The translations under genes and the position numbers were made by a program. A stretch of 64,000 nucleotides of DNA, from positions 424,328-488,327 of the forward strand of contig NZ_LT629968.1 in the NCBI RefSeq assembly GCF_900104665.1. Reading direction: 5' to 3'. A model generated the notes under the pieces. That model was not told where the DNA came from, did not search any database, and was given only the letters and a program-made list of their open reading frames with translations. This stretch comes from Traorella massiliensis. GTDB taxonomy: Bacteria > Bacillota_I > Bacilli_A > Erysipelotrichales > Erysipelotrichaceae. How positions within the stretch are numbered: the first letter of the stretch is position 1; each line of letters opens with the position of its first letter. Positions 49,913-60,052 of this stretch are shown one piece after another.

Positions 49913-51211
49913 TTAAATTTTAAAAGTGTCTTTTTTATTCAGGCAGTAAAGTATTCTGTTACGGGTTCTTTTGAAATTTCTAAACCCGTTTGCATTCATC
50001 ATCAGTCTTTCCAGCTGATTGTTTCTTGATTCAATATAGCTGTTGTTGATTCTTCTGCCGCTGACAGCAGAAAATGAATGGACGATCTCTTCATTCCAGT
50101 TAATCAAAAGATTGTAGAAGCCAGCATATTCACTGATTCCGGAATCTGCAAACTGCCGGATCTGATCTGCAAGCTTTTCCTTTGCATTCTGCACGCAGCA
50201 GGACTCGTTGAAGAGAATATAGCCTTCTTTCAGTTCATAGGCTTTCTTCAGATCAGGGAAACGCTCAAACAGGATGGTCTGCATGTCTCTGTAGTTCATG
50301 CGGCGCTTGAATCTTTTATTGTACTTAGGATCGTTGTCGAGATTGAAGCCATGACTGAAGATATACTTGAACTTTGTAAGAAGATACCGGAGATTTTCAT
50401 CTTCGGTGTTTCTTCTGCACCTCAGACGGACAGCTCTGAAGGCCTCAGTGAGATGTTTGAGAACGTGAAAGGAATCGGCGCAGATGAGAGCTTTAGGAAA
50501 ATAAATCTGAGCAATGATTTTATAAGGCTCGTAGAGATCAATCGAGACATATCTGACATTGTCGAGTTCGCTTTTTCCGGTCTTTTCATCGTAAGTATCC
50601 AGCCGCACTTTAGTAAAATAGCCGGCAAGATAATCTTTTTTTCTGTCAGGAAGCACATCGATGATGGTGCCGTCCTCAAAATCCATCAGAAGACAGCAGT
50701 AGAGAGAATCATAGCTGGATTCAGGAAAATGGTGTTCATCGATAGACAGGACTTCCGGCAAAGGCTTTCTGGGGATATTGACATGGGCATCAAAGATGCG
50801 CTGGACTTTGGTGGCAGAAAGATGATAGCGGGCAGCCGTAGAAGTGTAGGTATTATTGACGAACTTGAGATCCTTGAGAACATTGACCTTGGTTTCAAAG
50901 GTCACATTTTCAGAAGAATTGATGAAAGGATTCTCTTCAAAGAAAGTCATCTCACACGAATCACATCTGAATCTTCTGCGTTCATAAAAGATGGTGCATT
51001 TTCTGTTGACAAGAGTGGAATGGATCAGTTTTCTTAAGGAATAGCCATGGATATGGACTTTTCCGCCGCATACAGGGCAGCAGATATCTTTCTTGGCTTT
51101 CAGTCTGATTCTAAGATTTACAGAACCGTCAGAAAGATCAAAGGAATCAATCTTATCAATATTATCCGGTTTAATGTTCAGCATATCTGTGATAAACTTA
51201 TGTAAGGACAT
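49913..51211 (-). CDS. ISL3-family transposase
   Basis: A 432-residue DDE transposase: N-terminal Cys4 zinc finger (CCPVCGGKVHIHGY ... FRCDSCEMTF), HTH near 115-135, SIDEHHFP with the first Asp, ALICADSFHVLKH with the second and NSYIESRNNQLE with the final Glu. AAAGGAGG lies inside a longer upstream frame, so ATG at 51211 is chosen. The gene looks intact. Confidence 0.93.
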   Translation of the reverse strand: MSLHKFITDMLNIKPDNIDKIDSFDLSDGSVNLRIRLKAKKDICCPVCGGKVHIHGYSLRKLIHSTLVNRKCTIFYERRRFRCDSCEMTFFEENPFINSSENVTFETKVNVLKDLKFVNNTYTSTAARYHLSATKVQRIFDAHVNIPRKPLPEVLSIDEHHFPESSYDSLYCCLLMDFEDGTIIDVLPDRKKDYLAGYFTKVRLDTYDEKTGKSELDNVRYVSIDLYEPYKIIAQIYFPKALICADSFHVLKHLTEAFRAVRLRCRRNTEDENLRYLLTKFKYIFSHGFNLDNDPKYNKRFKRRMNYRDMQTILFERFPDLKKAYELKEGYILFNESCCVQNAKEKLADQIRQFADSGISEYAGFYNLLINWNEEIVHSFSAVSGRRINNSYIESRNNQLERLMMNANGFRNFKRTRNRILYCLNKKDTFKI

Positions 51212-51428
51212 GAATATGTCTACCTCCTTTTCTGTATAAAGTGATTTTGAACACACACATTATACGACAAGGAGGATTTTATTTTACAAGCAAAAACCAC
51301 AGAAATGTCATAGGACTACCACAAAAACTGTTATACCAGACCACATAGTCACATAATTTTCACATAACCACATTTTCTGTTATAGGGGTAACCACACCAC
51401 ACGATATGGTATATACCGAATAAAAATT

Positions 51429-51446
51429 ACGCAGCGATTGCTGCGT
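51429..51446. terminator. Bidirectional terminator after IS
   Basis: ACGCAGC-GATT-GCTGCGT with TTCTTTATGTTTTT on the plus strand and AATTTTTATT on the minus strand. It serves the GH13 gene and was probably the original terminator of the PTS operon before the IS landed. Confidence 0.85.
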
Positions 51447-51450
51447 TTCT

Positions 51451-52749
51451 TTATGTTTTTAGGATAAGACTATCATGAGCCTGTATAGTTAAGGTAGATC
51501 GTATATGAAGGATGTCATCATTTAAAAGATTTTGATAGGTACCTTCAGGGATCTTTACCTCTGATGGATGATCAGCACAGTTAAGAGCAATCAAACAGTT
51601 ATTTCTTTGGAAAACAAACTGTTCATTAGTCAGATAGATTTGTTGATAGTGAAGGTCATGAAAGCTTTCTTCTTTTATTTTGATTTCACCTAGTTTTTGT
51701 ATGTGAGAAACTACATCATTTTGTTTTATATCATTTAGATGAACTTCTGGACGTAAAACTTCATCGCTGTGTTTAGAACGTTTGCCGGTGATGCCCCATT
51801 CGCTGCCATAATAAAGGCTAGGAATACCACACATCGTATAGAGAAGGGTCATGACATTTTTTAAATCACGTGGATCATGAAGGGCTGATGCAATGCGATC
51901 AACATCGTGATTATCTACAAAATTGTAAAGATAAAGATTTTTATAGATGCCATGATCGCCATGCTGACGATTAAAAGCATAGGCAATCTCGAAATAATTT
52001 TTAGTATTATGAGAGGAATAGATTCCTTTATAACATTCATAATTTGTAACAGAATCTAACATTTCCTGATTGGCCCATTGATTATAATCACCATGGATCA
52101 CTTCCCCCATCAGCCAGAAATCTTTCTTTTTTGACTGAGTGAAGTTTTTTAACTGTTTAAAAAAATGAGGTGGAATGCAGTTAGCAGCGTCAAGCCGTAA
52201 TCCATCAATATCAAATTCATCGATCCACATATTGACTGCCTGCAGCAAATGGTCACAGACATTTTGATTATATAAATTCAATTTGACAAGTTCATAATGA
52301 CCTTCCCAGCTGTCATAGTAAAAAGGATCGTGATAGGGTGTAGTACCTTCAAAATGCAGGTTTGAGAACCATTCTTTATAAGGAGAATCCCACTTTTTCT
52401 CACAAACATCTTTGAATGCCCAAAATTCTCGTCCTACGTGATTAAAAACACCATCAAGGATTACCTTGATTTGATTTTCGTGCAGTTTCTGGCAAAGCTT
52501 TTTAAAGTCCTCATTTGTGCCTAGACGAGGATCGATCTCATAATAGTCAATCGTATCATAGCCATGACTTGAAGAGGCAAAAAGGGGACCGATATATAAA
52601 GCATTTACATGAAGTGAGCGTAAATGTCCGATCCATTGTTCAAGTTCATTGATGCGATGAACAGTTTGATTAGTCTGAAGCTTTTCACATCCGAAAAAGC
52701 CAAGGGGATAGATATGATAAAAAATAGCGTTTTGTGTCCAGTGGTTCAT
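51451..52749 (-). CDS. GH13 alpha-amylase-family glycosidase
   Basis: A 432-residue TIM-barrel glycosidase with the four GH13 regions: DGVFNH, GLRLDAAN (nucleophile Asp), GEV (acid/base Glu) and FVDNHD. It lacks a signal peptide and the long N-terminal domain of neopullulanases, so it is cytoplasmic and probably acts on maltodextrins or cyclodextrins. GGAGG is upstream of the ATG. Transcribed alone. Confidence 0.9.
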   Translation of the reverse strand: MNHWTQNAIFYHIYPLGFFGCEKLQTNQTVHRINELEQWIGHLRSLHVNALYIGPLFASSSHGYDTIDYYEIDPRLGTNEDFKKLCQKLHENQIKVILDGVFNHVGREFWAFKDVCEKKWDSPYKEWFSNLHFEGTTPYHDPFYYDSWEGHYELVKLNLYNQNVCDHLLQAVNMWIDEFDIDGLRLDAANCIPPHFFKQLKNFTQSKKKDFWLMGEVIHGDYNQWANQEMLDSVTNYECYKGIYSSHNTKNYFEIAYAFNRQHGDHGIYKNLYLYNFVDNHDVDRIASALHDPRDLKNVMTLLYTMCGIPSLYYGSEWGITGKRSKHSDEVLRPEVHLNDIKQNDVVSHIQKLGEIKIKEESFHDLHYQQIYLTNEQFVFQRNNCLIALNCADHPSEVKIPEGTYQNLLNDDILHIRSTLTIQAHDSLILKT

Positions 52750-52969
52750 AAAGTTACCTCCATTTATATTATATCATAATTCATCTGGTTCATAATACCT
52801 GTATTATTCTCATCATAAGTTATGGATCATAAAATCATCAAAGCGGATAACGATCTTGAGTGAATGTTAAACTTTCTTTTTATTGGTAATAAAGTAGTAA
52901 GCATTTTTTCATATCTAATGTTTTTATAGTTGCATTTGTGGTAAAATAAATGAAAGCGAGGAGTTTTTT

Positions 52970-55549
52970 ATGTCAAAAATATTATTAGTAGATGGAAATG
53001 CAATGCTTTTTAGAGCGTATTATGCAAGTAAATATGTTAGAAGAATGACGACTTCCAATGGTATTCCAACCAATGCTGTTTATGGTTTTATCAGTATGTT
53101 TAAAAAGGCAGTCGAGCTTTTACAGCCTCAATATGTCTGTGTAGCCTGGGATGCAGGAAAGCCTACCTTTCGTCATAAGGCGTATGATGCCTATAAAGGA
53201 ACAAGAAAGGAATTAGATGAGGATTTGATCGTGCAGATGCCGATCATTCGTGAATATTTAGATCGTGCTCATATCTTTCGTTATGAACAGGAAGGAATCG
53301 AGGCGGATGATATCATTGGAACACTTTCAAAGATGTATCCTGATCATGAAACCGTTATTTTATCAAGTGATCGTGACCTTTTACAGCTGATTGATGATTC
53401 GACTTCTGTATTGCTGATGAAAAAAGGGATCAGTGAGATGCATTTGGTCGATGAAAAGGAATGTTTGGAAAGCTTTGGGGTAACACCTTCACAGATCATT
53501 GAATTAAAAGGACTGATGGGGGATGCCAGTGATAATATTCCGGGTGTCAAAGGTGTTGGTGAAAAAACAGCCTTGCAGCTCTTACATAGTTATGGAAGTG
53601 TTCAGGGAGTGTATGAGCATCTGGATGAGATCAAAGGGAAACTGAAAGAAAAATTAGCTGAAAATAAAGAAACAGCTGAACTTTCATTATATCTGGCGAC
53701 GATCGTGCGTGATGCCAAGTTAGATATGAAATTAGAGGATTGTCTTTTTCAAATAGATGATGCTGGTCAGAATGAATTTTTGCGCAAGTATGAAATGAAA
53801 TCGTTGCTTGTGGAAGTGAAGAAAAATGATGAGGTTCATGAGAAAAGTGAACGTCGTTTTGAGGTAGTTGATTCTTTTTCTATCTTAAAAGATGGGGTGA
53901 GCCTTGCTTTAGATGTTGATCAAGAGGAAGCTGGATATGCCAATATCTATGGTATTGCCTTATGTGATGGTCATGTTGTGGAATATATGGAGTGGGATCA
54001 GTTTTTGAAGGATGAAAAGGCAAAGAGTTTTCTTGCTGGAAATGCTTCTAAAAGTGTTTATGATGTAAAACGGATTTATCATCTTTTTAAACGTGAACAA
54101 GTTGAGGTTCAAATTGATTTTGATTGTATGATCGCAGCTTTTTTGATTGATAATAATATTAATTCTTATGCAGCTTTTATTGAGAAATATCAATTTGATA
54201 CAGAAAGTCCTGATGAAATATATGGTAAAAGCGGTAAGGTAAAATTAGCGGATGAAACGATGCGTTATGAATATATGCGCTGTTTTTGCGGACGGCTTTA
54301 TGAGGTGAGCATTCAGCTTAAAGAAGATCTGGTTAAAAATGGCTGTGAAACTTTGTTTAAAGATATTGAAATGCCATTAGCTAAGGTCTTATATGAAATG
54401 GAGAAAAATGGTGTCTGTGTAGATCAGAGCATTCTTGATGCGATCGCAAAGAAGAATCTGGCGAAAATTGATGAGTGCACCAGGCATATCTATGAGCTGG
54501 CAGGACATGAATTTAATGTTAATTCGCCAAAACAGCTGGCAGTAGTATTGTATGATGAGCTAGGATTAAAGGCTGGAAAGAAGCGAAGCACGGCTGTTGA
54601 TGTGTTAGAAAAGCTTCGTTTTCAACATCCTATCATTGAAGAAATTTTAAAACAGCGTAAATACCAGAAGCTGTATTCAACGTATGCGGTAGGTCTTGTC
54701 AAGCATATTCAAAATGATGGTAAGATCCATACGACCTTCCATCAGTGTCTGACAACGACCGGACGTCTTTCAAGCAGTGATCCGAATTTACAGAATATCA
54801 GTGTACGTGATGAGGATGGAAAAGAAATCCGTAAGGCGTTTGTTGCCAGTGAGGGATGTGTATTAGTGAGTGCTGATTATTCGCAGATTGAATTGAGGAT
54901 GTTAGCACATATGGCTCATGTTGATAAGATGATCGATGCTTTTAAGCATAATGCGGATATTCATACGGAAACAGCAATGCATATTTTCCATGTGAAGAAA
55001 GAAGAAGTGACTTCGCTGATGCGTCGTCAGGCAAAAGCAGTTAATTTTGGGATCGTTTATGGGATGAGTGCTTTTGGACTTAGTGAACAATTGGATATTT
55101 CTCCAAAAGAAGCCAAAGATTTTATTGAGAGCTATTTTGAGACATATCCGAATATTCAGAAATTTATGAATCAGTGTATTGAAGAATGTGAACAAAAAGG
55201 TTATGTAACGACTTTATTTAATCGTAAACGCTATATTCCTGAGATCCATGATAAGAATTATATGGTGCGTGAGTTTGGCAAGCGTGCAGCGATGAATGCA
55301 CCGATTCAGGGAAGCAGTGCAGATCTGATCAAGGTGGCCATGAATAATATTCATCAGAAAATGGAAGAAAAAGGATGTAAATCAAAGCTGATCCTGCAGA
55401 TTCATGATGAACTGATCTTTGATGTGCCTGAAGATGAGGTGGAAGTCATGAAAGAACTTGTAAGCTATGAGATGGAACATGCTATGGAGCTTTCTGTTCC
55501 TTTAAAGGCAGAGGCAAGTGTATCTCATAACTGGTATGAGGCGAAGTAA
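52970..55549 (+). CDS. polA: DNA polymerase I
   Basis: An 859-residue PolA. 5'-nuclease domain at 1-290 (YGFISMF, GEKTALQLL), a 300-470 region that lacks the DxE and other exonuclease acidic motifs, so proofreading is probably absent, and the polymerase domain with ADYSQIELR, RRQAKAVNFGIVYG and QIHDEL. It opens the repair/replication operon. The 220 bp upstream hold a TAAAAT -10-like box at about 52942. Confidence 0.96.
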   Translation: MSKILLVDGNAMLFRAYYASKYVRRMTTSNGIPTNAVYGFISMFKKAVELLQPQYVCVAWDAGKPTFRHKAYDAYKGTRKELDEDLIVQMPIIREYLDRAHIFRYEQEGIEADDIIGTLSKMYPDHETVILSSDRDLLQLIDDSTSVLLMKKGISEMHLVDEKECLESFGVTPSQIIELKGLMGDASDNIPGVKGVGEKTALQLLHSYGSVQGVYEHLDEIKGKLKEKLAENKETAELSLYLATIVRDAKLDMKLEDCLFQIDDAGQNEFLRKYEMKSLLVEVKKNDEVHEKSERRFEVVDSFSILKDGVSLALDVDQEEAGYANIYGIALCDGHVVEYMEWDQFLKDEKAKSFLAGNASKSVYDVKRIYHLFKREQVEVQIDFDCMIAAFLIDNNINSYAAFIEKYQFDTESPDEIYGKSGKVKLADETMRYEYMRCFCGRLYEVSIQLKEDLVKNGCETLFKDIEMPLAKVLYEMEKNGVCVDQSILDAIAKKNLAKIDECTRHIYELAGHEFNVNSPKQLAVVLYDELGLKAGKKRSTAVDVLEKLRFQHPIIEEILKQRKYQKLYSTYAVGLVKHIQNDGKIHTTFHQCLTTTGRLSSSDPNLQNISVRDEDGKEIRKAFVASEGCVLVSADYSQIELRMLAHMAHVDKMIDAFKHNADIHTETAMHIFHVKKEEVTSLMRRQAKAVNFGIVYGMSAFGLSEQLDISPKEAKDFIESYFETYPNIQKFMNQCIEECEQKGYVTTLFNRKRYIPEIHDKNYMVREFGKRAAMNAPIQGSSADLIKVAMNNIHQKMEEKGCKSKLILQIHDELIFDVPEDEVEVMKELVSYEMEHAMELSVPLKAEASVSHNWYEAK

Positions 55550-56376
55550 TGCCTGAATTACCTGAAGTTGAAACGGTCCGCGCAACCTTAGAGGCACAGC
55601 TGCAGAGCAGGGTCATTGAGGATGTAGAAGTTCTGTGGCGAAAGATCGTGGATCAGGAGTTGGATGAATTTAAGCGTATCTGTCATCAAAGAATCATCCA
55701 ATATGACCGATACGGCAAATATTTACTTTTTAGATGTGAAGATGTTACGTTGATCGTTCATCTTCGCATGGAAGGAAAATTTTATATCTTAGAGGATGAA
55801 AAGCCTTATGATAAGCATGTACATGTGATTTTTAAGCTGGATAACGGTCAGTATCTGCAGTATCATGATACTCGCAAGTTTGGCAGGATGAAGGTCGTAG
55901 ATAATGATCAGGTGGATGATTATCTGCAATCGAAATCTTTGGGAAAAGATGCGATCGATGAAACAATAGATTCTCTTGAATTGTATCAAAAGTGGCATCC
56001 TAAAAAGATTCATTTAAAAAAGATGCTTTTGGATCAGAGCTTTTTAGCGGGTATTGGAAATATTTATGCGGATGAGATTTGTTTTTCATGTGGTCTTGAT
56101 CCAACAAGTCGTGTTTATGATCTTTCTAAAAAAGATTTTGAAAATATTGTCTTTCATACACAAAGAATTTTAAAAGGGGCGATTGCAAGCGGTGGTACGA
56201 CGATTCGTTCCTATACGAGTTCTTTAGGTGTAAATGGTCTTTTTCAGCTGAAATTAAAGGTACATGCACAGAAAATATGTCAGGTTTGTCATGGACCGGT
56301 AGAAAAGTTTATATGTGATGGAAGGGGAACCTATCGATGTGTCAAATGTCAGAAGAAAAAAAGAAGGCGTGGATAG
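55549..56376 (+). CDS. mutM: Formamidopyrimidine-DNA glycosylase
   Basis: A 275-residue Fpg: MPELPEVETVR with catalytic Pro2/Glu3, LDQSFLAGIGNIYADEI and a C-terminal zinc finger (CQVCHG ... CVKCQ). It removes 8-oxoguanine. Its ATG shares a base with the polA stop (TAATG). Confidence 0.96.
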   Translation: MPELPEVETVRATLEAQLQSRVIEDVEVLWRKIVDQELDEFKRICHQRIIQYDRYGKYLLFRCEDVTLIVHLRMEGKFYILEDEKPYDKHVHVIFKLDNGQYLQYHDTRKFGRMKVVDNDQVDDYLQSKSLGKDAIDETIDSLELYQKWHPKKIHLKKMLLDQSFLAGIGNIYADEICFSCGLDPTSRVYDLSKKDFENIVFHTQRILKGAIASGGTTIRSYTSSLGVNGLFQLKLKVHAQKICQVCHGPVEKFICDGRGTYRCVKCQKKKRRRG

Positions 56377-56948
56377 CTATTAGTGGTACGATGGCGAGTG
56401 GCAAGTCCAGCGTTCTTGCTTATTTGAAAAGAAAGGGCTATCCTGTTTATGATTGTGATGCGATCAATGCTTCTTTGCAAGAAAAAGGTGAGGAAGGGTA
56501 TGAAAAGATCGTAGAGGTTTTTGGTCATGGAATTTTGAATGAACAAATGGAAATTGATCGTAAAAAGTTAGCCGTTCTTGTATTTTCAAATAAAAATGAA
56601 AGAAAAAGATTAGAGGGTATCATGCATCCTTTGATCTTAAAACGTTTAGAAGGTATCAGATCTTCTTTGAAGACAATTGCTTTTGTAGAAGTTCCTTTAT
56701 TATATGAATTGGGATGGGAAAAATATTTTGATTGTGACTGGCTGATTGTCGCAAATGAAAAGATGCTGGTTGAGAGATGTCTTATGTATCGTCAGATGGA
56801 TGAAAAAGCTGCTCTTGCACGCATTCAGGCACAGATGAGTGTTGATGATAAGAAAAAAAAGGCAAAGGTGATCATTGAAAACAATGAGGATCTAGAGAGT
56901 TTATATCGAAAGATCGATGATCTTTTAGAAAGGAGCGAATATGAGTGA
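56337..56948 (+). CDS. coaE: Dephospho-CoA kinase
   Basis: A 203-residue P-loop kinase: ISGTMASGKSSV (about 15-26) and YDCDAINASL. It makes the last step of CoA synthesis. The start lies 40 nt inside mutM with AAGGGGAACC upstream. This mutM-coaE order is common in Firmicutes. Confidence 0.93.
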   Translation: MCQMSEEKKKAWIAISGTMASGKSSVLAYLKRKGYPVYDCDAINASLQEKGEEGYEKIVEVFGHGILNEQMEIDRKKLAVLVFSNKNERKRLEGIMHPLILKRLEGIRSSLKTIAFVEVPLLYELGWEKYFDCDWLIVANEKMLVERCLMYRQMDEKAALARIQAQMSVDDKKKKAKVIIENNEDLESLYRKIDDLLERSEYE

Positions 56949-58104
56949 AATGAAGTATCAGATCGAACAGATCAAATCAATTGATTCTGAAGAACTGGCA
57001 AGTTTTGCGATTCTTTATGCTCCTTTGATGAAGCCTCTTTCCTATCAGTTTTATCTTTTGATGAGCGGTATTTTAGAGAGCCATGGCAGAATTAAAAATG
57101 CCCGTTTTTTCTGTGAAACATTGCACTGTACTCCCTTGGAACTGACAACTGCAAGAGAAGAACTGGAACGTTTCATGCTTATCAGAACATATCAGAGTGA
57201 AGATCAGAAAAGTTTGATCATTCAGCTAAGACCGATCAAACGTGGTTTTAAGTTTTTAAATCATGAAGTCTTAGGACGTTATTATCTGATGAAAATGGGC
57301 TCAAAAGCTTATCAGTTTGCGCTTCTATGTTTCAAGGATCCAGCTCTTTCACTTGAGGGATATGAGGATATCAGCAAGCCATTCCAGGCATCTGATATGA
57401 GCGAATATTCAATGAAAGAAGAAAGTGAATTTCAAGTATATCGTATTCAGCGAAAAGAAAAGAAGGGCGGATTTGATACTGCTCGTTTCTTAAAAAAATG
57501 CAGTCGTCTCATTTTCCCAACGGATCAGCGAAATAAAGAAAACTTAAGTGTCATTGAGGAAATGGGAAGCTATTATCATGTATCTATTGATGATATGATT
57601 ACTTTTGTCGGCAAGGCAACTCCTAGCAAGACAATGAAGTTTAACCCTTTGAAATTCAAAGAACTGGTACGCAAAAAATATTTACCTTTACAAGAAGAAA
57701 ATGAAAATGAATATGATATCAATCCTGTACGTTTTCTTCAGAAAAAGCAAAATGGTGTTATGCCAAGCAATGCAGATGCACGTCTTCTTGAAAATTTAAG
57801 TGGGCAGTTTAAGTTAAAGGATGAAGTGATCAATATCATGATCGAACATATCTTAAATAAAAATGATAATCGTTTAGATAAGAACTATGTAGAGAAGATA
57901 GCGGGAACATGGGTCAGAAATGGAATTGATTCAGCTGAAAAAGCCTTTGAGGCTTGCCGTCCAAAGGAAAAGAAGAGCGTATCTAAAAAGAAGGTAGAGA
58001 GAAAGCTTCCAGAGTGGTATACACAGGAAGAAGAGGATTATGAAGCAGCCAGCGAGGAAGAAATTGCGGAATTTAAGAAAATGCTGGAGGAATTGGAGAA
58101 ATAA
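56941..58104 (+). CDS. dnaB: Replication initiation/membrane attachment protein DnaB
   Basis: A 387-residue protein of the Firmicute DnaB (not helicase) family, with DnaD-like domains: FAILYAPLMKPLSYQFYLLM near the start and a DDNRLDKNYVEKIAGTW-like C-terminal segment. It helps load the helicase with DnaI at origins. Overlaps coaE by 8 nt and dnaI by 1 nt. Confidence 0.9.
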   Translation: MSEMKYQIEQIKSIDSEELASFAILYAPLMKPLSYQFYLLMSGILESHGRIKNARFFCETLHCTPLELTTAREELERFMLIRTYQSEDQKSLIIQLRPIKRGFKFLNHEVLGRYYLMKMGSKAYQFALLCFKDPALSLEGYEDISKPFQASDMSEYSMKEESEFQVYRIQRKEKKGGFDTARFLKKCSRLIFPTDQRNKENLSVIEEMGSYYHVSIDDMITFVGKATPSKTMKFNPLKFKELVRKKYLPLQEENENEYDINPVRFLQKKQNGVMPSNADARLLENLSGQFKLKDEVINIMIEHILNKNDNRLDKNYVEKIAGTWVRNGIDSAEKAFEACRPKEKKSVSKKKVERKLPEWYTQEEEDYEAASEEEIAEFKKMLEELEK

Positions 58105-59012
58105 TGGAAGAGATCAAGTGGAATATTCAATTGAATGAACAGCAGGAAAAGACTCGTCAGGAAAATATTGCCTTTTGTTTGCATGATGCCTTTGTTTTAA
58201 ATTTTCTTAAAGAAAATGGTTTGAATGAAAGCTTTGTAAAGGAACATTCCGCAAAGTTAAAACAATGGGCAGAAAATAAAGCGATTTGTGCAAAATGTCA
58301 AGGACTGGATCATTGTCAGTTTGATCATGGGAAAACCTTTGAAATTATGATCGATGATGGATTTTTAACACAAGTTTATAGTAAATGCCGATATTTGAAG
58401 GAAGAAGAAGAAAAAAGTCAATATTTGAAGAATTACCGTCTTTTCCATGGAAATAATGATATGAAGCTCAGAGATTTTTCAATGCTTGATATAAAGCGTA
58501 GTGATTCTAAGGAGCTTTTAGAAGTCAGTAAGCTTTTGATGCAAAGTGAACATGAGAGAAAAGGGATTTATCTGCATGGAAAACCGGGGATCGGTAAAAC
58601 ATTTTTAATGAACTGTATGGCGAATCTTTATGTGAAAAAAGGTAAAACGGTGGCTTTTGTTAATTCAGCGACATTGATCAGTGATCTTAAAAATGGTTTT
58701 GGAGTAAGTGGCATGGCAGAAACGACATTAAATGTCTTAAAAAACTGTGATGTCTTGTTTCTTGATGACATTGGCGGTGAAAGTATCAGTGCCTGGAGCA
58801 GAGATGAAATTTTAATGCCGCTTTTAAATGAGCGAATGGAAAAAAATAAGAAAACGTATTTCACCAGTAATTATAGTTTTAATGAATTAGAAGAACATTT
58901 TAGTATTGATTCTAGAGGGAATGTGGACAGGATCAAGGCCAATCGGCTCATGGAAAGGATTAAAGCGGTTTCAGCTGAAAAAAACCTGAAAGGTGTGAAT
59001 CGGCGCTTGTAA
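58104..59012 (+). CDS. dnaI: Helicase loader DnaI
   Basis: A 302-residue AAA+ protein. An N-terminal Cys/His zinc site (CAKCQGLDHCQFDHG), then GIYLHGKPGIGKTFLM (Walker A) and LFLDDIGGES (Walker B). It loads the replicative helicase. Last gene of the polA operon. Confidence 0.94.
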   Translation: MEEIKWNIQLNEQQEKTRQENIAFCLHDAFVLNFLKENGLNESFVKEHSAKLKQWAENKAICAKCQGLDHCQFDHGKTFEIMIDDGFLTQVYSKCRYLKEEEEKSQYLKNYRLFHGNNDMKLRDFSMLDIKRSDSKELLEVSKLLMQSEHERKGIYLHGKPGIGKTFLMNCMANLYVKKGKTVAFVNSATLISDLKNGFGVSGMAETTLNVLKNCDVLFLDDIGGESISAWSRDEILMPLLNERMEKNKKTYFTSNYSFNELEEHFSIDSRGNVDRIKANRLMERIKAVSAEKNLKGVNRRL

Positions 59013-59071
59013 TTCGCTAGTAAATAGATGAAAATAATGGTAAAATAGCAACGTGCTAAGGAGATGAAGTT

Positions 59072-60034
59072 ATGGTAAAGCGGATCGGGGTTCTTACTTC
59101 CGGAGGAGATGCTCCGGGAATGAATGCAGCAATACGTGCTGTCGTACGTGTTGCCAATAGTGCCAATATTGAAGTTTACGGCATCTATGATGGATACCGG
59201 GGACTTGTAGAAGGGTATATCGAGCCATTGACACGTTCAGATGTGTCAGATATTCTGGATCGTGGCGGTACGATTCTAGGATCAGCCCGTTTACCTGAGT
59301 TTAAAGATGAAAAGGTTCAAAAAGCTGGTATTCACCAGTTGAAAAAAAGAGGCATCGAAGCCCTTGTTGTTATCGGGGGAGATGGTTCTTATCGTGGTGC
59401 ATTAGCTCTGAGTCAAGCGGGTATCAACTGTATCGGACTCCCGGGAACGATCGATAATGATATTTCCAGCACTGATTTTACGATTGGTTTTGACACAGCC
59501 TTGCATACTGTAGTTGAAGCTGTCGATAAACTGCGAGATACTTCCAGTTCTCATCATCGCTGTAGTGTAGTGGAAGTGATGGGCAATCGTTGCGGGGATC
59601 TGGCTTTATGGGCAGGAATTGCTTGTGGAGCGGAAATCGTCGTAACTGCACAGACAGGATTTGAAGAAACGGAAGTTCTTGAAAGATTAAAGGAATTTGA
59701 TGTCGTAAAGAAAAAGCGCCATGCAATTGTGATTATTTCAGAGAAGATTACCGATGTAGATGCCTTTGCGAAAAAAGTGTCATTGAATACAGGTTTCTCA
59801 GGAAGGGCAACGGTACTTGGTCATGTGCAAAGAGGTGGAAGCCCTACGCCACAGGATCGTGTATTGGCTAGCCGTATGGGGGAAAAAGCAGTTGATCTTT
59901 TGATTCAGGGAATCGGAGGACAATGTGTAGGAATTAAGGATAATCAAATTATCTCAGTTCCTATTGAAGAGGCTTTAGATATTCCTCGTTCGAGCAGAAA
60001 GAAATTGCAGCAGCTTTTCGACCGACTTGTTTAG
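59072..60034 (+). CDS. pfkA: ATP-dependent 6-phosphofructokinase
   Basis: A 320-residue Pfk[15 protein letters not shown] opens it. [11 protein letters not shown] and [10 protein letters not shown] carry the Gly residues that mark ATP use, in contrast to the PPi enzyme at the right edge. AAGGAGATGAAGTT precedes the ATG. Operon with pyk, 18 nt apart. Confidence 0.97.
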   Translation: MVKRIGVLTSGGDAPGMNAAIRAVVRVANSANIEVYGIYDGYRGLVEGYIEPLTRSDVSDILDRGGTILGSARLPEFKDEKVQKAGIHQLKKRGIEALVVIGGDGSYRGALALSQAGINCIGLPGTIDNDISSTDFTIGFDTALHTVVEAVDKLRDTSSSHHRCSVVEVMGNRCGDLALWAGIACGAEIVVTAQTGFEETEVLERLKEFDVVKKKRHAIVIISEKITDVDAFAKKVSLNTGFSGRATVLGHVQRGGSPTPQDRVLASRMGEKAVDLLIQGIGGQCVGIKDNQIISVPIEEALDIPRSSRKKLQQLFDRLV

Positions 60035-60052
60035 TGAGGAGAAAACAAAAAC

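Larger units (their letters stand above)
49735..51401 (-). mobile_element. ISL3-family insertion sequence with iterated ends
   Basis: About 1.67 kb. The left end holds five TGTGG units spaced 22-23 bp (49735-49830), some with CTATnACA; the right end has a matching set in inverse orientation (about 51295-51401). Between them lies one transposase gene. No clear target duplication was found by eye, so the outer limits are approximate. Confidence 0.8.

Noticed and set aside
50078-51037. Long plus-strand frame (319 codons) inside the IS
   Set aside because: Exactly antisense to the ISL3 transposase, no ribosome site and no recognisable family; a shadow frame.
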